Source of the DNA: a virus
Virus record (IMG/VR): IMGVR_UViG_3300045996_002476
Coordinates: 1 to 47,869 of that record
Strand: one strand, 5' to 3'
Length of the DNA stretch: 47,869 nucleotides
The notes under the pieces were generated by a model, which was given only the letters and a program-made list of their open reading frames with translations, did not search any database and was not told the DNA's origin. This document shows, one piece after another, positions 7,180 to 13,319 of the stretch (the first letter of the stretch is position 1; every line of letters begins with the position of its first letter). Position numbers and translations under genes: made by a program.

Positions 7180-7210
7180 GTGCCCGCCCTCGAAGAGGGA
7201 AGGCGGGCAC
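7180..7210 (-). terminator. Hairpin between SLOG gene and 563-residue gene
   Basis: A perfect 9-bp inverted repeat (GTGCCCGCC, 7180-7188, with GGCGGGCAC, 7202-7210) with further pairing possible in the loop. It lies 10 bases after the SLOG gene stop, so it could attenuate transcription into the next gene. No T-run is present. Confidence 0.5.
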
Positions 7211-7219
7211 GCAGCTCCG

Positions 7220-7756
7220 TCAGACAGCCAGCGGGAAAGGCACGAAAGCTTCGAGCCTGCCCGCAACGACGGGATCGAAGACGTTGAGCCACTCGATCCC
7301 GTACGCCTCAGCGATCCGCTGAGCCATGCCGGTCCCGCCGCGGGCGATGCCCGTCGCTTCGACAGGCGCCCAGGCGAGCGCAAAGCGCGCCGGGTCGTCG
7401 AGTTGCGGGCCGAGCATGATGTGCACGTTCCTTGCGTGCAAGGCACGTGCGCCGCGGCTGCAGCGATCCCAGGCGGGATGCAAGCGGGCCGCGATGTCGT
7501 AGGCGTCCGACCAGGGGCGTTCAGCGACGTAGCTGTCGGCCATGAACGGACGGTCGTCGTTGTAGCCAGGCCACGGCAGGTAGACCTCATGGCGTGAGCC
7601 ACGGGCGCCACCCTCGAACGACTGGTCGGCGCCTTCGGCATGGCCTGTGCGAAGCATCCAGCCGCGGCGAGCGAGCTTGTCAGCAAGCTCGACGAGCCAA
7701 GGCAGGATGTGATCGGGCGTCGAGCGTGAACCGACACCGGCGTAGCAGCGAGACAT
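7220..7756 (-). CDS. SLOG-superfamily (DprA/LOG-like) nucleotide-binding protein
   Basis: 178 residues. The N-terminus, YAGVGSRSTPDHILPWLVEL, followed by LRTGHAEGADQSFEGGA, matches the Rossmann-like SLOG pattern of DprA-, LOG- and TIR-linked families. In that pattern GVGSR and the GxAxGAD loop contact a nucleotide or nucleotide-derived ligand. Phage members are widespread and of mostly unknown role; suggestions include ssDNA or nucleotide-signal binding. GTGMAQRIAEAYGIEWLNV near the C-terminus fits the last alpha/beta unit. The start ATG at 7754-7756 follows a second copy of the start-associated hairpin. A nucleotide-messenger sensor or hydrolase linked to anti-defence is possible but not shown. 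Confidence 0.8.
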   Translation of the reverse strand: MSRCYAGVGSRSTPDHILPWLVELADKLARRGWMLRTGHAEGADQSFEGGARGSRHEVYLPWPGYNDDRPFMADSYVAERPWSDAYDIAARLHPAWDRCSRGARALHARNVHIMLGPQLDDPARFALAWAPVEATGIARGGTGMAQRIAEAYGIEWLNVFDPVVAGRLEAFVPFPLAV

Positions 7757-7773
7757 GCGGATCTCCCTTCCGC
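7757..7773 (-). promoter_or_regulatory. Start-associated hairpin (copy 2)
   Basis: GGAAGGGAGATCC (7759-7771, minus strand) flanked by GCGGA/TCCGC arms, two bases before the SLOG gene ATG. The arms differ from copy 1 but still pair. It also covers the last bases of the upstream 38-codon gene. Confidence 0.75.
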
Positions 7774-7889
7774 TAGGGGTTGGCAAAGAACGCGAAGGCG
7801 AGCGCCAACACGTACAGCACCGTCAGCACCAAGCCCAGCCCGGCGCACACGACGCCGGCGAACTTGAGCGACTCCCACAGCCAGCGCAT
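7773..7889 (-). CDS. Small membrane protein, 38 aa
   Basis: Reads from an ATG that overlaps the previous stop (TGATG) to a TAG at 7773. The sequence starts MRWLWESLKFAGVVCAGLGL and continues as one hydrophobic helix of about 25 residues ending in FFANP. Coupled translation and a clean membrane segment support it. Role unknown; a small membrane effector is possible. Confidence 0.6.
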   Translation of the reverse strand: MRWLWESLKFAGVVCAGLGLVLTVLYVLALAFAFFANP

Positions 7890-8152
7890 CAGTTGTCCCG
7901 CCGGCCGAAGTCGCCTTCGGCGATCAGGCCAGCGATGCAACGCAGCGCCAGCAGCGGCTGCGAGGACCGAAGGCCGCAGCGCACCATCGCGCCCTGCAGC
8001 TTCACGTTCGCGTGGAGGCGAGCCTCCGTCGAGAGCGTGAAGTCAAACGAACGCTCATAGCCACGGCTCTCGATGGCGTCCTCGACGACATCGAAGCCGT
8101 ACAGCCCGTGAGGGTGATACGGATCGGCGTACTTGCGAAGCGGTGATTCCAT
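7889..8152 (-). CDS. Hypothetical protein, 87 aa
   Basis: The start ATG at 8150-8152 follows the third start-associated hairpin. The protein is soluble-looking, with FDFTLSTEARLHANVKLQG as a probable strand-helix unit and a basic C-terminus. Family not recognised. It is coupled downstream to the 38-residue membrane protein. Confidence 0.75.
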   Translation of the reverse strand: MESPLRKYADPYHPHGLYGFDVVEDAIESRGYERSFDFTLSTEARLHANVKLQGAMVRCGLRSSQPLLALRCIAGLIAEGDFGRRDN

Positions 8153-8171
8153 CAGGATCTCCCTTCCTGAT
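8151..8171 (-). promoter_or_regulatory. Start-associated hairpin (copy 3)
   Basis: GGAAGGGAGATCC (8155-8167, minus strand) with extended ATCAGGA/TCCTGAT arms. The right arm includes part of the ATG, so opening the hairpin would free both the ribosome-binding site and the start codon. Confidence 0.75.
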
Positions 8172-8210
8172 CGTCGGCCCAAGGCCGGATGGACTTGAAC
8201 GGCGACAGCC

Positions 8211-8615
8211 CTAGAACGGGATGTCGTCCGGGTCGTGCTGCATCGCCGGCACGCGAGGCGGGTAGCCCCAACCGGTGGCGGTGCCGTCGAAGATGTCCGC
8301 GGCGTCGTCCTCGTACTGGGACGGCTCAGCGGTCGCGGCGTACCGCTCGCTGTGATCGTCCCAACGACCCCAGTCCGCGGCATCGTCGGCGCGCTCCTGC
8401 TCCGGCGAATAGAAGTGCACGCTGTTCGGGCAGATGTGGTAGCAGCCCGACCCGATCGGGCTGCCCCCACAGATGCTGCAGTCCGGGATCTGCTTGAAGA
8501 CGACAAGCCGGATCCCCATGTAGGCGCCGCACCAACCAGGCGCGGCGACGTCGAGCTCGTGCACCTCGTAGCACGAGACGTTGGTGAGAAGGCCAGGCAG
8601 CTGCATGTCGAGCAT
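8211..8615 (-). CDS. Cys-rich protein ending in an SSB-like acidic tip, 134 aa
   Basis: The start at 8613-8615 has AAAGGAG 7 bases upstream. The middle holds CSICGG and CYHICP (about residues 46-64), a likely zinc ribbon. The C-terminal third is disordered and acidic and ends DPDDIPF, almost the tip of bacterial SSB, whereas the body is not an OB-fold. Such a tip could let it bind SSB partners (for example host RecO, PriA or exonuclease I) in competition with SSB. It is the first gene of the minus-strand unit that ends with the phage's own SSB, downstream of a long leader region. Function otherwise unknown. Confidence 0.8.
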   Translation of the reverse strand: MLDMQLPGLLTNVSCYEVHELDVAAPGWCGAYMGIRLVVFKQIPDCSICGGSPIGSGCYHICPNSVHFYSPEQERADDAADWGRWDDHSERYAATAEPSQYEDDAADIFDGTATGWGYPPRVPAMQHDPDDIPF

Positions 8616-9109
8616 CGAGATGCTCCTTTCCGACGCCTTACCGGCATCGCTGAGGGAGACAGCACGAACAGCCGTACTCCCTAGAGGACAAGGGAAGGCC
8701 CGAAGGCCACAGAGCCCACACCGCGAAAGCGGTCATATGCAGGGCGAAAGCAGCAGCAGACCGGAGAAGAGAGCGAACCCGAAGGGAGAAGCTCACTCCA
8801 TCGGCCGTCTGCGCCATCGCACGCACGCGCGCTTGCGCGCACAAGGCCCATCAGGCCGCAGCATCCACCGGTGTTTCGGGAAGGCTGGGCCTGACCACGC
8901 CACCAACTCATGCAGCAGCAGGGCAGCAGGCGCTACGACACGGCCAAAGGAGCCAGCCACTGTTCGGCCAACACTGACTTTGAGATCTGCGCTCCCTGCC
9001 CTGATGCGGCATGAGACGATGGGCGGGTCAGTCCCAGCCACCAGCCACCAGGTAACTCGCCCCTCGTCTTTGTGCTCCCCTCCCCGGCTGCACGCTCTGC
9101 CCGGGCGTA

Positions 9110-9139
9110 GCGTCCTCTCTCACGAATGTGAGAGGACGC
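9110..9139. other. Strong hairpin in the non-coding region
   Basis: GCGTCCTCTCTCAC (9110-9123), loop GAAT, then GTGAGAGGACGC (9128-9139): 12 pairs with a two-base bulge. Terminator, origin element or part of a structured RNA are all possible. Confidence 0.6.
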
Positions 9140-9309
9140 GAAGCGAAAGAGAACAGATGCCAGTACCACGGCCCCAAGGCCCCCGCCAACCGAGAGAGCG
9201 ACGCGAGCCCGGCAGTCACCTAGGGGGAGGGGAGTACCCAACCCTTAAGTTCGCAGCCAACACACCGTCACCCTATTCCGGTGAGCATTTTCTCCTCTCG
9301 CGGGAAGGA

Positions 9310-9322
9310 AGGATTCAATCCT
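9310..9322. promoter_or_regulatory. Operator-like palindrome
   Basis: AGGATT-C-AATCCT, perfect 6-bp half-sites around one base, extended imperfectly by GGA/TCC on each side. It is A+T-richer than its surroundings and lies in the gap after the 88-residue gene, so it may bind a dimeric regulator. Confidence 0.4.
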
Positions 9323-9357
9323 CCTGGTGGGCGGTGGCCGTCTGCCGTCTGGGGGGT

Positions 9358-9624
9358 CTAGGGCGCCTTGGGGAGAGCCCTCACGGGATGCGCGGCGGCC
9401 CAGCGGCGGTAGGCGGTCTGGCGGAACGGCCGCTGAAAGGCGGCGAGGGTGGGCGGCACCCGGAATCTGCCGTTGATGTCGGGGGTGCCGGTGAACCGGG
9501 CGAGCGGCTGGGCCATCTCGACGACGGCTTGCAGCTGTTGGTCGTAGCCGAGGCGTGGCGGCCAGTCCCATTCGGCGGGCTCCTGCGTCTCGCGGCGGAT
9601 GGCGTCGAGCGTCGAGAGGTTCAT
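9358..9624 (-). CDS. Hypothetical protein, 88 aa
   Basis: Starts with an ATG overlapping the previous stop (ATGA). A Trp/Pro-rich first third (EPAEWDWPPRLGYDQQLQ) is followed by a basic segment with FRVPPTLAAFQRPFRQTAYR. Last gene of the 14.0-9.4 kb minus-strand operon. Family not recognised. Confidence 0.7.
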   Translation of the reverse strand: MNLSTLDAIRRETQEPAEWDWPPRLGYDQQLQAVVEMAQPLARFTGTPDINGRFRVPPTLAAFQRPFRQTAYRRWAAAHPVRALPKAP

Positions 9625-10046
9625 CGGGCGAGGTCGCCGGCGCGTTGGATCAGCAGGCAGATGCGGCGGTGTCGGCGTGGGCGTTCCCGGTAGCGGTAGC
9701 CGCCCCAGACCCAGCCGTCGACAGGGCGGGTGCCGGTTGCGCAGAGCTGGTACGCCTCGGCGAACTGTTCGTGCGGCGAGTTGGGGGAGGTTCGCCAGGG
9801 GCGGCTGTCTTCGGTCAGGCGGCGGAACGCGTCGCGTTGCGGGTCGTGCATGGCCTGGTAGTCGAACTGGTGGCCGAGCTCGTGCAGGAGCGTCGAGGTG
9901 TCGCCCCACTCGGGGTCGAGGTAGATCGGGCCGCCGGGCCAGGTGCAGGAGGTGCCTTCGGGGGACGGGCAGCGCTCGTGCAGGATCGGCGGGATGGCGG
10001 GCGGCAGGGCGATGGCGACTGCGGCTATGGCGGCGGCGGCGATCAT
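9621..10046 (-). CDS. Secreted or membrane-anchored HELGH putative metalloprotease, 141 aa
   Basis: The first 20 residues (MIAAAAIAAVAIALPPAIPP) form a signal peptide or anchor. CPSPEGTSCTW could hold a disulfide. LLHELGHQFDY at about residues 53-63 is a zincin HExxH site. The Glu of PHEQFAEAYQ near residue 94 could be the third ligand, and PIYLDPEWGD ahead of the site matches the strand found in minimal zincins. It is short but complete. The target is unknown; a cell-surface or secreted host protein is plausible. Coupled on both sides by four-base overlaps. Confidence 0.75.
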   Translation of the reverse strand: MIAAAAIAAVAIALPPAIPPILHERCPSPEGTSCTWPGGPIYLDPEWGDTSTLLHELGHQFDYQAMHDPQRDAFRRLTEDSRPWRTSPNSPHEQFAEAYQLCATGTRPVDGWVWGGYRYRERPRRHRRICLLIQRAGDLAR

Positions 10047-10252
10047 GGCCAGGGGGCTCCCGGTGTCAGGTGGACGATATGCCAGCGGCTACGGCCGCAG
10101 GCGCGGCAGGCGGGTGGATCGCCGTCGCCGTCGAACGCGGGGACGACGATCGGCTTCCCGTTCTTGTCCGTCGCGCGCTTCCAGGGGGCGACGTAGAAGT
10201 GCGGGGTTCCTTTCGCCCGTGCGGCGTAGCGGCCCTGGTTGAGCTGGGTCAT
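10043..10252 (-). CDS. Small putative zinc-finger protein, 69 aa
   Basis: The N-terminal half resembles a small strand-rich module (TPHFYVAPWKR). The C-terminal CRACGRSRWHIVHL has a CxxC plus two His residues that may bind zinc. ATG start; an in-frame stop lies just upstream, and a 48-base gap separates it from the preceding gene. Function unknown. Confidence 0.7.
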   Translation of the reverse strand: MTQLNQGRYAARAKGTPHFYVAPWKRATDKNGKPIVVPAFDGDGDPPACRACGRSRWHIVHLTPGAPWP

Positions 10253-10300
10253 CGGCTCTCAGGCGGTCGAGGGCTTGCCGGATCAGGATGTGCCGGTGGA

Positions 10301-10516
10301 TCATGCGCGGACGATGTCCTTCGGCGTCGCGTAGAAGGCGTGGCCGCGCGGGCAGCGGAAGTCCATCACGTCGGCCTCGTGGCGGACGGGGCAGAGTGCG
10401 CCGCACGGCTCGTTGATCAGGCCGTTGCAGGGGCCCATGGTGATGCGCTGCCCGAACGGCGTGACGGATTCGGGGACCAGCCACGCCTCTTTGCAGACGA
10501 CGTGGTCGCCGGTCAC
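10301..10516 (-). CDS. Hypothetical Cys-rich protein, 71 aa
   Basis: GTG start overlapping the upstream TGA (GTGA), with GAGGAG a little further upstream; a GTG nine bases earlier is the alternative start. Cysteines occur as CKEAW, GPCNG, PCGALC and RCPRGH, suggesting one or two metal sites. Family not recognised. Confidence 0.7.
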   Translation of the reverse strand: MTGDHVVCKEAWLVPESVTPFGQRITMGPCNGLINEPCGALCPVRHEADVMDFRCPRGHAFYATPKDIVRA

Positions 10517-10911
10517 TGTCGCCACAGCTCCTCGAGGTGAGGGTCGGAGATCTCCCAGAGGTGGAGGGTGCCGGGCTTCGGGTTCGGGCGGATCACGAAC
10601 ATGACCCCTGGGCGGATGCGCGTGGCGATGCGGTGCGCCTCTTCGACGGTGGCGGTCCTGCGTCTGCCTTCGATGGACAGGTGCCAGCGGTCGTCCGTTG
10701 GCTGCGGGTCCTCGGCTTTGGCGTCGCGGACGTCGAAGATGCGTTCGCGGGACAGCAGCGCGACGAACTGGCCGCGCTCTACCCGTTCGTCGGACAGGTC
10801 GATTTCGAACACCTCGGCGTCGACCGCCTGTACCTCGACCTTGTCGCTGTCCAGGTGCTTGAGCGCGAACGCGCCTTCGACGGTGCGCACACCGTGGTTG
10901 CGGACCTCCAT
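10513..10911 (-). CDS. Hypothetical protein, 132 aa
   Basis: Starts at an ATG placed after the recurring CTGGAGGT-C-TGATG cassette, so the end of the upstream gene supplies its ribosome-binding site. The sequence alternates predicted strands (KVEVQAVDAEVFEIDL, RWHLSIEGRRRTATVE) with one helix (EEAHRIATRI) and ends in a Trp-containing helix. Looks like a compact alpha/beta protein; family unknown. Confidence 0.75.
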   Translation of the reverse strand: MEVRNHGVRTVEGAFALKHLDSDKVEVQAVDAEVFEIDLSDERVERGQFVALLSRERIFDVRDAKAEDPQPTDDRWHLSIEGRRRTATVEEAHRIATRIRPGVMFVIRPNPKPGTLHLWEISDPHLEELWRQ

Positions 10912-11177
10912 CAGACCTCCAGGGTCGTCTGGCCAGGCAGGTTGTCCTGCCAGCCGGGGATGAGTTGCTCCGGCCCGAGGCCGTTGCGACGGTCGATCGA
11001 CTCTGCCGCCAGAATCCGGTCGGCGTGCAGCTCGGGCGCCTCGTGGCCGGACGGGCGGCGGCACTTGCGGCCGGCCGGGGCGAAGCACGTCGGGCACGGC
11101 TGCGACTTCGGGCAGGTCGTGCCCTTCACGGCCATCCCGGAACAGTGCAGGCAGCGGACTAGAGGATGATCAGGCAC
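10911..11177 (-). CDS. Small zinc-ribbon protein, 88 aa
   Basis: Carries RCLHCSG, then CPTCFAPAGRKCRRPSG followed by a His, the pattern of a zinc-binding module that recurs in actinobacterial phages (CxxC ... GxxC ... H). The GTG start at 11177 keeps the first CxxC; an ATG at 11135 would drop it. The last residues, TTLEV, are encoded by the ribosome-binding site of the next gene. Likely a nucleic-acid-binding accessory. Confidence 0.75.
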   Translation of the reverse strand: MPDHPLVRCLHCSGMAVKGTTCPKSQPCPTCFAPAGRKCRRPSGHEAPELHADRILAAESIDRRNGLGPEQLIPGWQDNLPGQTTLEV

Positions 11178-11353
11178 AGCAGCGCTCCCGTCGCCGCGGC
11201 GAGCCCACCGGCGACGAGGGCTTGCACACGGGTTTCGTTGCGGTAGTCCGGCTCGCCGATGGCGAGGTCCCAGACGGTCAGCGCCGCGATCGACGTGAAC
11301 AACGCGAAGTCGATCGCCAGCACAGCCGTCGCGACGACCTGCGCGACGCTCAT
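11159..11353 (-). CDS. Two-helix membrane protein, 64 aa
   Basis: ATGA overlap with the upstream gene. Two hydrophobic stretches (about residues 5-27 and 46-64) are separated by a polar loop (GEPDYRNETR). It is located in an accessory operon away from the lysis genes, so a membrane-acting accessory role fits better than holin, but topology alone cannot exclude a holin-like pore. Confidence 0.75.
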   Translation of the reverse strand: MSVAQVVATAVLAIDFALFTSIAALTVWDLAIGEPDYRNETRVQALVAGGLAAATGALLCLIIL

Positions 11354-12174
11354 GGCCCGTCGCTGGTGGCGGCCTCCACCGCGGCGACGAAGTCTGCGGC
11401 CCGCCCGTCGCCCCCGGCGGCCTTCGCCTGCAGCTGCCCGAACGCCCCCGGCACGTCGTACTGGCCGGCGTCCTCGAACGCGTCGAAGTCGCCGTTCATG
11501 ACGGCGATCAGCTGCTCTGTCTGCAGCTGCTCGATCGGGACGTACGTCGGGTCCTCGTCGCCTACCTCGGGGGTCCGCGGATCGGTTTTGTCGACGATGT
11601 CGATGTCGCCGACGGGGCCTTCGGGGTCGCCCGTCTGGACGGTGGCCTCGGGGTCGTCGGCGTTTTCGGCGTCGGGGCGCTGCTCGACGGCCTGGGCTTC
11701 GAGCTCGTCGATGTTGTCGGGGATCAGCCCGGCGGCTGCCAGCTCGGACAGCGTCTGCTCGAGCGCGGCCTGATACTGGATCCGCACCGCCTGGCGGCGC
11801 AATGCTGGCGCGACCTGCTCTACGAGCTCGAGGTCCGGGGTGAACGTCAACGGCGAACCCTGCTCGCCGCCGTCCGCGGGCTTCAGGTCCCGGCCGACGA
11901 CGTCGTAGGTCTGCTCGAAGACGTCCGCGGCGACCGGGTACGCGAAACCGTTGACGTCGAGCGCGATCCAGCCCTGCCAGCCCGCGTCAACCTGCAGAGT
12001 GTCCTCGCGGGTGATACAGGCGAAGGGGCCGGACACCGGGCCGTAGAACTTCGTGCGGCCCTTCTTGACCGCCTCGACGGGCTCACCCGGCGGCAGGTTC
12101 CCCGCCGTGTACGTCGGCGGCAGGTTTTGCCCCTCCGGCGTGTCCCCCGGCTGAATCAGCCTCTCCTCGGTCAT
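11350..12174 (-). CDS. Hypothetical acidic protein, 274 aa
   Basis: GAGGAGGGG precedes the ATG. The N-terminal third includes CITREDTLQVDAGWQGWIALD and GFAYPVAADVFEQTYDVV, resembling the small 'G-W ... YP ... D-F-E-x-TY' module seen in many phage proteins of unknown role. The middle is a helical segment, and from about residue 165 the chain is low-complexity acidic. Its first 92 bases overlap the previous gene in another frame. Confidence 0.75.
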   Translation of the reverse strand: MTEERLIQPGDTPEGQNLPPTYTAGNLPPGEPVEAVKKGRTKFYGPVSGPFACITREDTLQVDAGWQGWIALDVNGFAYPVAADVFEQTYDVVGRDLKPADGGEQGSPLTFTPDLELVEQVAPALRRQAVRIQYQAALEQTLSELAAAGLIPDNIDELEAQAVEQRPDAENADDPEATVQTGDPEGPVGDIDIVDKTDPRTPEVGDEDPTYVPIEQLQTEQLIAVMNGDFDAFEDAGQYDVPGAFGQLQAKAAGGDGRAADFVAAVEAATSDGP

Positions 12175-12448
12175 CCTGCCCCTCCTCGTGTTCGGGTGTG
12201 ATGTCGTCGACGAACGCCAGGTACTCCGTCATCGCGTCGACGAACTCGTTATGCGCGGCGATGAAGCCCATGTCTTCGGCGACATCGGACCACAGTTTGC
12301 CCTCGAGCGACCCGAGGGCGGCCGCGACCGGCAGCGCCGCGGCGACGACGTCTTCTAGGAGGTCATGCAGCGACGGCGGCGTCTCCGGGGTCGGGAACCC
12401 CGCCGCGTCCTGCTGCTGGCTCTGAGTCGTCGGGTCCTGGTCGGACAT
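12083..12448 (-). CDS. Hypothetical protein, 121 aa
   Basis: The core (LHDLLEDVVAAALPVAAALG to YLAFVDDITPEHEE) looks like a real helical domain. The N-terminal 28 residues overlap the end of the ardC-type gene and the C-terminal 30 overlap the start of the next gene, and both flanks are low-complexity. Ribosome-binding site weak (GAGG, 12 bases). Function unknown. Confidence 0.65.
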   Translation of the reverse strand: MSDQDPTTQSQQQDAAGFPTPETPPSLHDLLEDVVAAALPVAAALGSLEGKLWSDVAEDMGFIAAHNEFVDAMTEYLAFVDDITPEHEEGQDDRGEADSAGGHAGGAKPAADVHGGEPAAG

Positions 12449-13319
12449 GGGCGAGCGCGTCCTCGATTGCCTGCGTGACGTCGAGCACCCTGCCAGCCAC
12501 CGCGGACAGAGCCTTGCCGGGGTCCTCGATGTCTTTCGTCCAGTGCGCAACGTAGTACGCCGACGTGTCCGTCGTGTCGATGCCGAGGCTGTCGCAGACC
12601 ATGAACGCCGACGACTCCGCGACCAGCTCCCCGATCGCGTAGTCCGTCACCTTGCCGGGCAGATGCCGGTCGACGTGGTGCGCGAGCTCGTGCACGAGCA
12701 CTTCGACGCGCTGCGCGCCGCCGATGCCGGCGGCGATCCAGATCAGCTGCTTGCCCGGATCGTAGACACCCTTCGCTCCGGGCGGGGCTTCGGGCGGCAT
12801 CATGCCGATGACGTCTTCTACGCCGAGGTCGCAGGCCGCCTTGGCGAGGTCGGCGAACAGGTCGGGGTCGCTGTCGGCGTCCAGCTCGGGCCAGCGGCCG
12901 GGCGCCTCGAGCGGCTGCGCCTTCCCCTCGATCGGCTCCGTCTGGGAGATGTCGAACACCGCCGCCCCACGGAACCGCATCCTGATTTCCTCGCCGTTTT
13001 GCTTCGCCTCGGCGAGCTGCTTCTTCGACGGCTTGCACGGCGCGAGAATGTAGATCGCGGTGCCCTTCCCGCTCGCCACCTGATAGCCCAGCCGCTGCCA
13101 CTGCCGGTAGCCCGCGACGCGGGTGCAGTGCTCGGCCGTCGGCGCGAGGGTGCCGTCAGGCAGCCGCCGGTGCGGCTGCTGCGTCGCTATCAGGATCTGA
13201 TTCCTGAAGCTGTAGGTGTGGAACGCCCGGCGGGTCTTCAACCAGCGCTGCCACTCGCCGCTCGAACTCAGCGAGAGCACCGCTTGATTGAGCGTGTCGA
13301 GCACGTTCGATTTCTGCAT
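12363..13319 (-). CDS. ardC: ArdC-type antirestriction protein with metallopeptidase domain
   Basis: 318 residues. The N-terminal ssDNA-binding ArdC domain is clear: WLKTRRAFHTYSFRNQILI at about residues 25-43, then YRQWQRLGYQVASGKGTAIY near 71-90 and GAAVFDISQTEP near 118. The C-terminal domain has VLVHELAHHVDRH near 211 and ELVAESSAF near 231, the HExxH zincin site and its third ligand. ArdC proteins protect incoming DNA from restriction enzymes, and some virion-associated ones enter with the DNA. GGAGGAG lies two bases before the ATG, so initiation is independent even though the first 164 bases overlap the upstream gene. Length is typical. Confidence 0.9.
   Translation of the reverse strand: MQKSNVLDTLNQAVLSLSSSGEWQRWLKTRRAFHTYSFRNQILIATQQPHRRLPDGTLAPTAEHCTRVAGYRQWQRLGYQVASGKGTAIYILAPCKPSKKQLAEAKQNGEEIRMRFRGAAVFDISQTEPIEGKAQPLEAPGRWPELDADSDPDLFADLAKAACDLGVEDVIGMMPPEAPPGAKGVYDPGKQLIWIAAGIGGAQRVEVLVHELAHHVDRHLPGKVTDYAIGELVAESSAFMVCDSLGIDTTDTSAYYVAHWTKDIEDPGKALSAVAGRVLDVTQAIEDALAHVRPGPDDSEPAAGRGGVPDPGDAAVAA

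Larger units (their letters stand above)
8616..9357. other. 742-base region without a confident gene
   Basis: Contains several small hairpins: GGCC-CGAA-GGCC (8697-8708), ACCGC-GAAA-GCGGT (8729-8742), a GC-alternating palindrome near 8826-8839, a strong hairpin at 9110-9139 and a palindrome at 9310-9322. A 102-codon minus-strand frame (8933-9241) with one hydrophobic segment is the best coding candidate but has no clear start. Codon use is unlike the neighbouring genes. The stretch probably holds the promoter(s) of the 8.6-4.1 kb operon and could hold a structured RNA or the replication origin; none of these is proved. Confidence 0.6.

Noticed and set aside
8933-9241. 102-codon minus-strand frame with a hydrophobic segment
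   Set aside because: No convincing start or ribosome site, and the sequence beneath is hairpin-rich; mentioned only as a candidate in the non-coding stretch.
10089-10304. Minus-strand frame starting at an ATGA overlap at 10304
   Set aside because: After about 18 codons it runs in a shadow frame over the 69-residue gene and becomes Arg/Pro-rich.
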